Shown here piece by piece: positions 12,508-20,733 of a stretch of 40,380 nucleotides of DNA. The DNA is from a virus. Under the pieces are notes generated by a model that ran no database searches, was not told the origin of the DNA, and saw only the letters and a list, made by a program, of their open reading frames with translations. Position numbers and translations under genes: made by a program. How positions within the stretch are numbered: the stretch's first letter is position 1; every line of letters starts with the position of its first letter. The stretch lies in the IMG/VR virus record IMGVR_UViG_3300030116_004689, positions 1-40,380 of that record; one strand, 5' to 3'.

Positions 12508-12552
12508 GCGACACTAGCTAATAATATATACTTAATAAGTATCTATTGTCAC
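12508..12552 (+). promoter_or_regulatory. GTGACA...TGTCAC-type element, copy 2, before the rightward operon (45 nt)
   Basis: Begins GCGACA and ends TGTCAC; the interior has TAGCTA, ATATATACTT and AATAA. It ends 13 nt before the first rightward start codon and has the opposite orientation to copy 1. Position suggests a promoter or operator of the rightward (late) genes. Confidence 0.5.
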
Positions 12553-12565
12553 GTAATAATAAAGT

Positions 12566-12796
12566 ATGGCACAAAAACTAAGTACAAGAGCAAAAGCTGC
12601 TAAAAAAGCAAGAGATAAGAAAACTGCAATGACATCAAGAAGAAGAAAGATGAAAGCAGAAAATCAAAGATTAAGAAGAGCAGCAAAGAAAAAAGGTAAA
12701 AACCTTAAAGGTAAAGACTACGATCATAAAACGAAAAGGTTCACTTCTGTAAAGGCCAACAGAGGAAATAGAGGTAAAGGAACCAAAAAAGAATAA
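12566..12796 (+). CDS. Small strongly basic protein (76 aa), first rightward gene
   Basis: Nearly half the residues are Lys or Arg: MAQKLSTRAKAAKKARDKKT, then 'QRLRRAAKKKGKNLKGKDYDHK' in part, and 'FTSVKANRGNRGKGTKK'. The 'KDYDHKTKRFTSVKANRGN' ending recurs in small proteins of marine phages. A DNA-condensing or virion-associated role is plausible from charge, not proven. Only 2 nt separate it from the giant fibre gene. Confidence 0.8.
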   Translation: MAQKLSTRAKAAKKARDKKTAMTSRRRKMKAENQRLRRAAKKKGKNLKGKDYDHKTKRFTSVKANRGNRGKGTKKE

Positions 12797-12798
12797 TT

Positions 12799-15700
12799 AT
12801 GGCTAAACTCACAACTTACATCAATCAAAACCCAAGTGATGACGATCTATTAGTAGGATCAGAATTTATATCAACCAATAATTATAAAACAGGTAATTAT
12901 AAATTAAAAGACTTAGCAACATACTTTTCTAGTTTCTTTATACAAGAAGGTACTGCATATAATTTAGCAAGTTTTGATCAGAACATTACACTCAATACAA
13001 ACAATATTTCAGCAGAAGCAAGTAAAGTAACTGAACTACAAACACAGTTTACTTATAATGGTACTAATATAACAGGTGTCGCAGATGCGTTATCAACACA
13101 TATATCCACAACAGTAAGTACAGCTACAACTGCGGTAGCAACAGATTTAGACAAACTCGAAGCAGTATTCACACAAGACGCAAATAAAAACGTTACAGGT
13201 ATACAAGGTGTATTATCTACAGCAGTAACATCGCATGCTAACTCAGCAATTGCAACAGCAAGCTTAGCTTCAGCATCTTCTGTAACTTCATTAACATCGA
13301 CAGTAAACAATAACACTGCTAGTATAAGTACTAACCAAAGTACTATAGCTACAGTTGAAGGTTATGCAGAATCAAGATATTCGTTAAAGCTAGATGCTAA
13401 CGGTGCGTTTGCTGGTATGTCTATACTTGCAAGCAATGGTGCCACATCAGATCCTTTTTCAGAAATAAGATTCACAGCAGACTCATTTAAAATATATAAT
13501 GGTGGCACAGCTAGTGCATCTAATAGTTATGATGCGCCTTTTGAAGTTGTAAACAATGTTGTAAAAATTAAAAGTGCTAATATAGGTACGGTATCATTTG
13601 GTGATTTAAGTAATGTACCAAGTACTTTTGTAACAACAGTAGTATATGCAGATAACTCAAGTGGTAGTAACGCATCGACAACACAAGGTTCAAGAAACTT
13701 TTATGCTTTAGTACAACAATCTACAGCATGGTCGGATGGGGATAGTATCCCGTCTGGTACCGTGTTCAATCAAATTACAGGTAGTACAGGTACTAACGGG
13801 AACGACGCCAAAACTGTAAAGCTAACTTCAAGTGCTTTTGTTGTAGCATACGATGCAGAAGGAAACAACCCAAGTCCATCAAGTATAACATTAACGGCAA
13901 ATTCTACAAACTTTAGTAACGGATTTTATAAATTCACCGGTGGCGGTAGTAATTTTACAGATGAAACATCATTTACAGATGGTAGTGCACAAAACCAAGA
14001 TACTGCCACAGTTAATATGCCTGCATCATTATTTTCAACACCATTGTCATTTAGAGCAGGTGTAGCAGAAGGCGGACAAACAGAAGTTGCTTTTGATACA
14101 ATAAATGTTGTAGCTGTAAAACCTGGACAAAATGGTTTCACAAGTGTATTAACAAATGAATCACATACGGTGCCTGCTGCGAGTAATGGTAATGTAACTA
14201 GTTACACTGGTTCTGGTACAACAATAGTAGTTTTTGATGGAGGCACAGAATATAACAGTGTAACAGGAACACCGGGTAATAATGAATTTAAAGTAACAGC
14301 AGCGGTAACTTCAGGGTCGATAACAATAGGTACACAAACAGTATCGGGTAATCCTGCTGTTTTTGGTGATCATAGTAATATGACAACTGATTTAGTTATT
14401 ATTGAGTATACCATAAATATTGAAAATACAACTACTGTTAAAAAAATACAAACAATAAGTAAATCAAAACAAGGGTTAACGGGTGCAGCCGGAGCAAATG
14501 GTGCTGCTGGTACAGACGCTAGAGCTGTAAACTTAACTGCGGGTGATTTAAGTTTTGAATATAATACTTCAGGTGCTTCACCTTCTCCTAGTACAGTTAC
14601 TGTAACTGCAACAGCATTAAATACAACAGGTACTGTATATTATGAGTTCTTTAAAAATGATGTAAGTTTAGGAACACCTGGAACAGCTAATACTTTTACA
14701 TATACACCTCAGGCTAGTTTTTCTAACATGCCTGAAAAAATAGAAGTACAAATAAGAGAAGGCGCTACAAATAATCCAATACTTGCTAGGGATCAAATAA
14801 CAATGATTGGTATAAAACCTGGCACAGACGGTACAGATGGTACTTCACCTTATAATGCTACTTTAAGTAACGAAGCACATACATTACCTACAACAAATAC
14901 AGGTACGGTAACATATACTGGTTCCGGCACAACAATAGATGTATTTAAAGGAACAACACAATTAAATAGTGTTACTGGTACTCCAGGAACAGGTGAATTT
15001 AAAGTAGTTGCAACCGCTACAAATATAACTGCCGGTGCACAAACAGTTTCTGGTAACCCAGCCGTATTCGCAGATCATAGTGCGATGACACAAAACAATG
15101 CAACTATAAGTTATGCTATTAATTGTGAAAATGCCACAACATTAACTAAAGTACAATCTTTATCAAAATCTATTCAGGGTGATACGGGAGCTACCGGAGG
15201 TACAGGTGCTACTGGGGCAACAGGGGCTAGATCAATATCTGCTTATATATTTCATTCAACACCTTCAACAAATGCTCCATCATTCAATTCATCTGGTGTA
15301 ACTTTTAGTTTTAGTAATAATACTTTTAGTAATTTACCAACTGGTTGGAGTAATGACGCACCAGAAGCAACACCTGGATCAGGTAGTAATAATTACTGGC
15401 ATATAAAAGCAACTGTAGTTGAAGGTTCTCCATCTAATACAATAACATTTGGTAACGTTACTAGAATGTTTGGATTTAGTGGTTTAGTTACATTTACAGG
15501 GACAGGTAATAATACTTTAACTGACGGAACAACTAACTTTAATTATACAGCTATTGATGGTAGTAATATAACAACAGGTAATATTGCTAGTGCTGATTAC
15601 TCATATTCTTCAGGAAATTTTTCATCCGATGGTACTGAAATAAGTTTAACAGATGGTAGAATAAGATCTAAGAACTTTGCAATAGCATCAAATGGAGATG

Positions 15701-17292
15701 CATTTTTTAAAGGAACTATAACTTTAGGAAGTACTGATTTAACAGAAAGTAATACATTAAATGCGAATACTACTAAAGCACAAGTTGGTTTAGGTAATGT
15801 AGATAACACTTCTGACGCAGATATACAAGCGGCTACACTAGCAGCGGCCACAAAAGCAGATGTAGGGTTAGGAAATGTTGATAATCAATCTGCGGCAACG
15901 ATACAAGCAGGGACAACAAAAGCAAATGTGGGGTTAGGAAATGTGGATGATTTATCAGCAGCGGATATTCGATCAGGTACAACTAAAGCTAATGTAGGAT
16001 TAGGAAATGTAGATAATGACTCTACAGCAACAATAAGATCTGTAGGTGCAGCAACATCCGGTACAATAGCAGGATGGAAACTAGATGCTAATAATATATA
16101 TAGCGGCTCAGCTCCAGATACTTCTGGCTATACTACAGGAGGTATTACTTTAAATAAAAACGGTTCAATACACGCTAAACAATTTTATATAGATACAAGC
16201 GGTAATGCATTTTTTAAAGGTGCATTAGCCGCAGCAACTGGAACGTTCAGTGGTAGTTTATCAGCCGCTAGTGGTACATTTAGCGGTAGTTTATCATCAG
16301 CTGGTGGTACATTTACAGGTGATATACAAGTTAGTAGTGCTGCTACAATTGGAGGTACTGCCACAAGTAATGATGCTAATGGTAGGCCAACTGCTTTATT
16401 TTTGAAAAACTTAGGCTCAGTATCAAATAATGATGCCTCGGTTGCTATGGAAATGCAATCGGCATCAAGATATCATCATGTTATAGAAATGACTGGAGGT
16501 GGTGGTACATCTGGTAACTTTGATTTAAATGCTGAATATAGATTAGGTAAATCATTAGTTACAGGATCAGAAGGCGACAACTATTCGTTTATTGTAACCA
16601 AAATGAATGGTGGTGGATTAATCATACCAAATCAAACTGCAAATAGCACAACAGCATCTGCTGATTATTCAAATGGTATGAGTATTCATTTTAATTCAAA
16701 TGATGCATCAAGAACCACTAGCTCAGGTAGATTACATGTTAGTGAATACTACAAAACATTTTTCTTAGATGTACCAAGTGCGCAAGGTAGTTCGGGTACA
16801 TATCAAAATGATATATTCCAAATAAGAAAATTTGTTAGTGGATCACCTGGTAGTGAATATTCATTATTTAAAATTGATACAAATAATCACGCTTACTTTA
16901 GAGGTACTATTTATGATATGAATAACAATGCATATTATTTAGATATGAATAATACTGGCGATTCATTAAAAGTAGCAGGCGATGTAGTTGCTTTTGTATC
17001 ATCAGATAAAAGATATAAAGATAATATAGTTAATATATCTAATCCATTAGATAAATTAAATAAAATAAATGGTGTATCATTTGTTTGGAATGAAACATCA
17101 CATAAAGAAACAGGTAAAAAAGATATTGGAGTTATTGCACAGGAAATTGAAGAAGTATTACCTGAAATTGTAGAAACAAGAAACAATGGTTATAAAGCAG
17201 TTGATTATCCTAAATTAACAGCATTATTAATTGAAGCTGTAAAAGAGTTATCAGATAAAGTTAAAAAATTAGAAGATGGCATTACCAAGTAG
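12799..17292 (+). CDS. Giant tail fibre/tip protein with C-terminal S74 intramolecular chaperone (1497 aa)
   Basis: Likely a host-contacting tail protein. The N-terminal 190 residues are Ser/Thr/Asn-rich and coiled ('SLTSTVNNNTASISTNQSTI'). Around 195-270, 'YSLKLDANGAFAGMSILA' and 'FTADSFKIYNG' resemble the C-terminal region of tail tip protein J. A module of about 220 residues is tandemly duplicated (about 336-557 and 573-793), each copy followed by short collagen-like Gly-x-x runs ('GAAGANGAAG'; 'GATGGTGATGATG'). Four 'VGLGNVD' repeats fill about 995-1075. The S74 domain starts near 1401 at 'SDKRYKDNI', where the family cleaves itself before the Ser after trimer folding, and ends in a heptad helix. 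The end overlaps the next gene by 17 nt. Confidence 0.9.
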   Translation: MAKLTTYINQNPSDDDLLVGSEFISTNNYKTGNYKLKDLATYFSSFFIQEGTAYNLASFDQNITLNTNNISAEASKVTELQTQFTYNGTNITGVADALSTHISTTVSTATTAVATDLDKLEAVFTQDANKNVTGIQGVLSTAVTSHANSAIATASLASASSVTSLTSTVNNNTASISTNQSTIATVEGYAESRYSLKLDANGAFAGMSILASNGATSDPFSEIRFTADSFKIYNGGTASASNSYDAPFEVVNNVVKIKSANIGTVSFGDLSNVPSTFVTTVVYADNSSGSNASTTQGSRNFYALVQQSTAWSDGDSIPSGTVFNQITGSTGTNGNDAKTVKLTSSAFVVAYDAEGNNPSPSSITLTANSTNFSNGFYKFTGGGSNFTDETSFTDGSAQNQDTATVNMPASLFSTPLSFRAGVAEGGQTEVAFDTINVVAVKPGQNGFTSVLTNESHTVPAASNGNVTSYTGSGTTIVVFDGGTEYNSVTGTPGNNEFKVTAAVTSGSITIGTQTVSGNPAVFGDHSNMTTDLVIIEYTINIENTTTVKKIQTISKSKQGLTGAAGANGAAGTDARAVNLTAGDLSFEYNTSGASPSPSTVTVTATALNTTGTVYYEFFKNDVSLGTPGTANTFTYTPQASFSNMPEKIEVQIREGATNNPILARDQITMIGIKPGTDGTDGTSPYNATLSNEAHTLPTTNTGTVTYTGSGTTIDVFKGTTQLNSVTGTPGTGEFKVVATATNITAGAQTVSGNPAVFADHSAMTQNNATISYAINCENATTLTKVQSLSKSIQGDTGATGGTGATGATGARSISAYIFHSTPSTNAPSFNSSGVTFSFSNNTFSNLPTGWSNDAPEATPGSGSNNYWHIKATVVEGSPSNTITFGNVTRMFGFSGLVTFTGTGNNTLTDGTTNFNYTAIDGSNITTGNIASADYSYSSGNFSSDGTEISLTDGRIRSKNFAIASNGDAFFKGTITLGSTDLTESNTLNANTTKAQVGLGNVDNTSDADIQAATLAAATKADVGLGNVDNQSAATIQAGTTKANVGLGNVDDLSAADIRSGTTKANVGLGNVDNDSTATIRSVGAATSGTIAGWKLDANNIYSGSAPDTSGYTTGGITLNKNGSIHAKQFYIDTSGNAFFKGALAAATGTFSGSLSAASGTFSGSLSSAGGTFTGDIQVSSAATIGGTATSNDANGRPTALFLKNLGSVSNNDASVAMEMQSASRYHHVIEMTGGGGTSGNFDLNAEYRLGKSLVTGSEGDNYSFIVTKMNGGGLIIPNQTANSTTASADYSNGMSIHFNSNDASRTTSSGRLHVSEYYKTFFLDVPSAQGSSGTYQNDIFQIRKFVSGSPGSEYSLFKIDTNNHAYFRGTIYDMNNNAYYLDMNNTGDSLKVAGDVVAFVSSDKRYKDNIVNISNPLDKLNKINGVSFVWNETSHKETGKKDIGVIAQEIEEVLPEIVETRNNGYKAVDYPKLTALLIEAVKELSDKVKKLEDGITK

Positions 17293-17518
17293 CGGTGAAA
17301 TATCTATGCAAGATATAAATACCGAATTAGGCGATTCAAATCCTAATTCAAATGAAATTAAGTTAGCAGGTGGTTCAACCCCTTTAGCTATTAGTTTATT
17401 TGGATTTGCCACTAGCTCTGTAAATAAAACAGCGCCTCATAGAATAAGTGAGTTTCACGGTTACACTCATGTAGGTGGTGGTGATGGTCCTCCTCCTCCT
17501 GGTGGCGGTGGACCTTAA
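17276..17518 (+). CDS. Short fibre-associated protein with Pro/Gly-rich tail (80 aa)
   Basis: The start 'MALPSSGEISMQDINTELG' matches a module widely found in phage fibre and baseplate-associated proteins ('LPSSGxISMxDI'), followed by 'SEFHGYTH' and a C-terminal run of Gly and Pro. It begins inside the end of the S74 gene, so it is probably translated with it. A small cap or attachment piece of the fibre is plausible; the exact role is unknown. Confidence 0.75.
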   Translation: MALPSSGEISMQDINTELGDSNPNSNEIKLAGGSTPLAISLFGFATSSVNKTAPHRISEFHGYTHVGGGDGPPPPGGGGP

Positions 17519-17562
17519 AATATTTAACAACCACGTAATTATAGTATTATAAACCAAAACCA

Positions 17563-17871
17563 ATGACATTTTATTACAAAACCTATTCCTGGGCGAATAA
17601 TAGTAACCAAGGAATATCCGAAGAAACCAAGAAGACATGGGAATTTTTCGCAGACAAAAAAAATTGGAGAATTGTTCAATTACCAAATGGATTTTATCAA
17701 ACCGAATGCAAAACCTTAGATGCGCATGGTGAACCAAATGGCGATTGGCATGATATAACCAGAAGAGAAACCATTGAATCAGCAGAGGCTGCAATCGATG
17801 GAAGTATCGAACATTATAACAAAAGATTAGAGTTCGCTAAAGGACCTAAAGTTGTTAAAACCTTTAAATAA
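17563..17871 (+). CDS. Chaperonin-cassette protein 1, unknown (102 aa)
   Basis: I do not know this family. It has a close paralogue in the window at 33363-33683: identical blocks are 'KKNWRIVQLPNGFYQTE', 'TRRETI', 'AEAAIDGSIEHY' and 'GPKVVKTFK', while the N-terminus and a middle insert differ. Both copies directly precede a groEL gene (23 and 32 nt gaps) and follow a fibre-related gene. The protein is soluble and aromatic-rich with no membrane segment. Conserved co-occurrence suggests a partner, adaptor or favoured substrate of the phage chaperonin, which is inference only. Confidence 0.8.
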   Translation: MTFYYKTYSWANNSNQGISEETKKTWEFFADKKNWRIVQLPNGFYQTECKTLDAHGEPNGDWHDITRRETIESAEAAIDGSIEHYNKRLEFAKGPKVVKTFK

Positions 17872-17894
17872 CCACTTATAAAAAATTTAATTTA

Positions 17895-19457
17895 ATGGAA
17901 TACAATAACCCAAGTGAGATAGTTAAGGATCTTTCCTTCGGGAAGGATGCCAGAGAAAAAATAATGGCAGGCGTAGATAAATTAACTGATGCAGTTAGAT
18001 CTACATTAGGAGCCTCGGGAAAATGCGTCATATATGAAGACGCACTCGGAAGACCGGTGATAACAAAAGACGGTGTAACGGTTGCAGAATCAGTAGTCTT
18101 ACTGGATCCGGTCGAGAATATTGGCGCTACTTTAATTAAAGAAGCTGCCAAGAATACAGTGAAAGAAGCAGGCGATGGTACCACAACGGCTACCGTCCTT
18201 GCTCATTCATTATTGCATTTAGCAAATGATAAAAAATATGCTCAAACTGTAAGACCTATTAAAGAAGGTATATTATCAGGTATGAATAAAGTAATTCAAT
18301 ATCTTGATGATAATGCAGTTGAAGTAAAAGACGATATGCTTGAAAGCGTAGCTGAAATTAGTTGTAACAATGACAAAGCTCTCGGAAAGATCATATCGCA
18401 AGCCTATTCAAAAGTAGGAAAGGATGGTGTCGTCCTTATGGAAGAGTCTGAGACCCATGACACTCACGTTAAATTTGTTGAGGGCACTAGAATAAATTGC
18501 GGACTCAAATCGCCACATTTCATGACAGACAAGGATAAAGGTAAAGCAGTACTAGATAATCCGTACGTACTGATAGTATCCTCGCCAATACCCAACATCC
18601 GTAAAATACAAAGTGTATTGGAGTTTGTTATAAAATCGAAAAGGAGTTTGTTGATCGTTGCAAGCGTAGAACAACAACCTTTAGCGGCATTACTTGCTAA
18701 TAAAGTTAAAGGTAATATAAAAGTAAATGTTGTGGATTTGCCTGGATTCGGTCCAACAAAACAAGATACAATTGAAGACCTTGCGATACTTACCGGAGCT
18801 AAAGTCATAAATGAAGAATTAGGTGATGATCTTGATTTAATACAACCTGATGTTTTAGGCCAGGCTATTCAGTCGGTTACAGATGATAAACATACGGTAT
18901 TACAAACAATTGACCAAGGTGTTGTTCTCAATGAAAGAATTGAAGTAATTGAAAACAAAATAAAAGAAGAAAAAAATCCATTCTTTAAAAAGAAGCTACA
19001 AGAAAGATTAGCAATGTTAAACGGACAAGTAGCAATGATTAAAGTTGGTGCAAACTCTAAAGTTGAAATGAAGGAAAAGAAAGATAGAGTTGAAGACGCT
19101 ATATATGCTACAAAAGCAGCTTTACAAGAAGGTATTGTTTCAGGTGGTGGTGTTGCATTATTAGATGCATCATTCTCAATAGTACCTGAAAATGATGGTG
19201 AAGCTATTTTATTACAAGCTATAAAAGCACCATACGCAGCAATATTAGATAATGCAGCATTAGAATATAAAGAATATAGTAAGGCTGGTATTGGTATTGA
19301 TGTTGTAGAAAATAAAAAAATTAATATGGTTGAAGCTGGTATTATAGATCCAGTATTAGTAACTAAAACAGCATTAAAAAATGCGGTTAGTGTTGCGAAT
19401 ACCATATTTTCAGCAGATTGTGTAATTAATAATATAAGAGATTATGAAAGCAATTAA
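17895..19457 (+). CDS. groEL: Phage GroEL-type chaperonin, copy 1 (520 aa)
   Basis: ATP-driven ring chaperonin. Equatorial motifs are 'AVRSTLGASGKC', 'ITKDGVTVAE', 'AGDGTTTATVLAH', 'RVEDAIYATKAAL' with the catalytic-type Asp, 'VSGGGVALL' and 'IIDPVLVTK'. The apical domain has 'GLKSPHFMTDKD' at the substrate site and 'DLPGFGPTKQDTIEDLA' where bacterial GroEL has KAPGFGDRR. The Pro of the usual LGP nucleotide loop is Ala here. It ends at 'CVINNIRDYESN' without the Gly-Gly-Met tail, hence about 28 residues shorter than E. coli GroEL. The first 300 or so codons use visibly more C/G-ending codons than the rest. It overlaps groES by 14 nt; the order (EL before ES) is the reverse of bacterial operons. 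Confidence 0.97.
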   Translation: MEYNNPSEIVKDLSFGKDAREKIMAGVDKLTDAVRSTLGASGKCVIYEDALGRPVITKDGVTVAESVVLLDPVENIGATLIKEAAKNTVKEAGDGTTTATVLAHSLLHLANDKKYAQTVRPIKEGILSGMNKVIQYLDDNAVEVKDDMLESVAEISCNNDKALGKIISQAYSKVGKDGVVLMEESETHDTHVKFVEGTRINCGLKSPHFMTDKDKGKAVLDNPYVLIVSSPIPNIRKIQSVLEFVIKSKRSLLIVASVEQQPLAALLANKVKGNIKVNVVDLPGFGPTKQDTIEDLAILTGAKVINEELGDDLDLIQPDVLGQAIQSVTDDKHTVLQTIDQGVVLNERIEVIENKIKEEKNPFFKKKLQERLAMLNGQVAMIKVGANSKVEMKEKKDRVEDAIYATKAALQEGIVSGGGVALLDASFSIVPENDGEAILLQAIKAPYAAILDNAALEYKEYSKAGIGIDVVENKKINMVEAGIIDPVLVTKTALKNAVSVANTIFSADCVINNIRDYESN

Positions 19458-19701
19458 TTACTTTGTCGTTGTTGAAAAAATAAAAGAAGAACCTAAGAAA
19501 GTAGCAGGTCTTGAATTAACTGAAGACCAAAATACTGATGTTAGGTATTTAAAAGGAAAAGTTATATCTGCTGGTCATTTAGCAGAGGTAATTAGTAAAG
19601 ATGATATAGTATATTACGATAAACATGCTGGTCATGGAATTGAATGGAAAAATAAGCTATATTATGTTTTAAAACTTGGTGATATAGTATTAGTCGAATG
19701 A
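19444..19701 (+). CDS. groES: GroES-type co-chaperonin, copy 1 (85 aa)
   Basis: Caps the GroEL ring. The GroES pattern is visible: MKAINYFVVVEKIKEEPKK at the N-terminal strand, a mobile-loop region 'KVAGLELTED', then 'KGKVISAGH' (core 'G-V-sAG'), 'DDIVYYDKHAGHGIEW' and a C-terminal 'KLGDIVLVE'. At 85 residues it is shorter than E. coli GroES (97). The mobile loop 'GLEL' replaces the usual GGIVL, which could tune it to its own GroEL. It starts inside the groEL end and stops 4 nt into the next gene. Confidence 0.85.
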   Translation: MKAINYFVVVEKIKEEPKKVAGLELTEDQNTDVRYLKGKVISAGHLAEVISKDDIVYYDKHAGHGIEWKNKLYYVLKLGDIVLVE

Positions 19702-20138
19702 GATTAAGTGCTAGTGACATAAAAGATTTAAATTTACTAAAATATTACAGGCTCATCCGAAAATGGGCCTGTAAAACATATGGACTAAAAGATGCCGATT
19801 TAGAATTACTTATTTATTTAGATTGCAAAGAGCGATTTACACGTAATGATTTTATTGATGGTACCTATACATATAGTTGGGATAAAAACAGATGGGAAAG
19901 ACTCAGAAAAGACGGATGGATAGATGTGTGGAGGCATCGTAATAGAACAACTATAAAATATAGTATATATAAAACTTCTTTTAAATGTAAACAATTAATT
20001 ATGCGAATATATCGTATAATGCTTGCGGAAGAAGATTTACCAACAAGTGAACGAAGCACGTTCTATAATAATAAATCATATACAGATAAAGTTTATAATA
20101 AAGCTATAGATGATATGATTAAAGATAAAAATAGATAG
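19698..20138 (+). CDS. Winged-helix (MarR-like) cassette protein, copy 1 (146 aa)
   Basis: The layout 'KDADLELLIYLDCKERFTRNDF', then 'SWDKNRWERLRKDGWIDVW', 'NRTTIKYSIYKTSFKCKQLI' and 'RIYRIMLAEEDLP' follows a MarR-type winged helix: helix pair, recognition region, beta-wing and C-terminal helices. A paralogue follows the second groES at 35516-35977 with the same start (MRL-ASDIK-LNLLK). It overlaps the groES stop by 4 nt. It may regulate the cassette or late genes or serve a structural role; the fixed position makes it part of the chaperonin module. Confidence 0.8.
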   Translation: MRLSASDIKDLNLLKYYRLIRKWACKTYGLKDADLELLIYLDCKERFTRNDFIDGTYTYSWDKNRWERLRKDGWIDVWRHRNRTTIKYSIYKTSFKCKQLIMRIYRIMLAEEDLPTSERSTFYNNKSYTDKVYNKAIDDMIKDKNR

Positions 20139-20140
20139 CT

Positions 20141-20239
20141 ATGCCTTATGTAAGCGCAGCCCAACGTAAAGCAGTGTGGGCTTCAAAAAACGAACAAAAA
20201 AAGAAAAAAAAGAAAGTTAAACGTAAAAAAAGAAAATAA
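20141..20239 (+). CDS. 32-aa Lys-rich mini-protein ('AQRKAVWASK')
   Basis: MPYVSAAQRKAVWASKNEQ followed by an almost pure Lys/Arg tail. The 'SAAQRKAVWASK' head resembles a short motif seen in many small phage proteins, and again in the last gene of this window ('SDAQRKAVHASK'). It lies 2 nt after the winged-helix gene. Charge suggests nucleic-acid or virion binding; function unknown. Confidence 0.6.
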   Translation: MPYVSAAQRKAVWASKNEQKKKKKKVKRKKRK

Positions 20240-20241
20240 TT

Positions 20242-20328
20242 ATGCCTTACGGAAAAAAGTCACCAATGACTAAAAAAGTCATGAAAAAGAAAAAAGTTAA
20301 AAAAGCTAAAAAAAGTAAAAAATACTAA
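20242..20328 (+). CDS. 28-aa Lys-rich mini-protein
   Basis: MPYGKKSPMTKKVMKKKKV and a Lys-rich end (KKSKKY). About half of the residues are Lys. Spaced 2 nt after the previous mini-gene and 1 nt before the next. It probably binds DNA or a virion surface; no family known to me. Confidence 0.5.
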   Translation: MPYGKKSPMTKKVMKKKKVKKAKKSKKY

Positions 20329-20329
20329 A

Positions 20330-20455
20330 ATGGCAAAAAAATTAACCGCAAATCAAAAACGAATAGCTAGAATGGCACCACCGTTTAATAAAATTACTGG
20401 TGCTGATTTTAAAATGCTAAGAAAAGGAAAAAAGTCTAAACGTTATGGCAAGTAA
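20330..20455 (+). CDS. 41-aa basic mini-protein
   Basis: MAKKLTANQKRIARMAPPFN, then 'KITGADFKMLRKGKKSKRYGK'-type residues. The pattern 'LTAxQKxxA...P..KITGADFK.LRK' recurs, as I remember it, in small proteins of marine phages. It overlaps the next gene by 11 nt. Function unknown. Confidence 0.6.
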   Translation: MAKKLTANQKRIARMAPPFNKITGADFKMLRKGKKSKRYGK

Positions 20456-20732
20456 AAACGCTCCTTCAAGAAAAAAATCTCTAGGATATTATGCTAAGGT
20501 AAAAAAAGGTAAAGGCACTGGTTCTAAAGCTGGTGGCGGAATGACTAAAAAAGGTGTAGCTAAATATAGAAGAGATAATCCTGGGAGTAAACTTAAAACT
20601 GCAGTTACGACACCACCGTCTAAATTAAAAAGAGGTAGCAAAGCTTGGAAAAGAAGAAAAGCATTTTGTGCTAGATCTAGAAGCTGGACAAGCGAAAGGG
20701 GTAAAGCTGCAAGAAGAAAATGGAACTGTTAA
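20445..20732 (+). CDS. Basic DUF6321-like protein (95 aa)
   Basis: The stretch 'GGGMTKKGVAKYRRDNPGSKLK' followed by 'RRKAFCARSRSW' and 'AARRKWNC' matches the domain called DUF6321 in phage proteins ('GGLT.KGR.KY....GS.LK...R..SFC.R'). Strongly basic, with two Cys near the end. Role unknown; related sequence recurs at 38264-38545. Likely a virion or DNA-binding component. Confidence 0.7.
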   Translation: MASKNAPSRKKSLGYYAKVKKGKGTGSKAGGGMTKKGVAKYRRDNPGSKLKTAVTTPPSKLKRGSKAWKRRKAFCARSRSWTSERGKAARRKWNC

Positions 20733-20733
20733 T

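Larger units (their letters stand above)
12317..12565. other. Central non-coding control region, right half (249 nt)
   Basis: Holds promoter copy G, a small palindrome AACAA-AA-TTGTT (12408-12419), a GC-rich hairpin (12427-12440), the second GTGACA...TGTCAC-type element (12508-12552) and the start of the rightward operon. It lies at the strand switch, so it may also contain the replication origin; nothing seen proves that. Confidence 0.65.

Noticed and set aside
11878-12552. Site-specific invertible segment
   Set aside because: The flanking elements are only partly alike and no invertase or recombinase gene is visible; noted as a weak alternative in the findings.
13053-13316. Minus-strand frames under the fibre and groEL genes
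   Set aside because: They are low-complexity shadows (Val/Ala/Ser-rich) of the plus-strand coding sequence, with no start context or neighbours on that strand.
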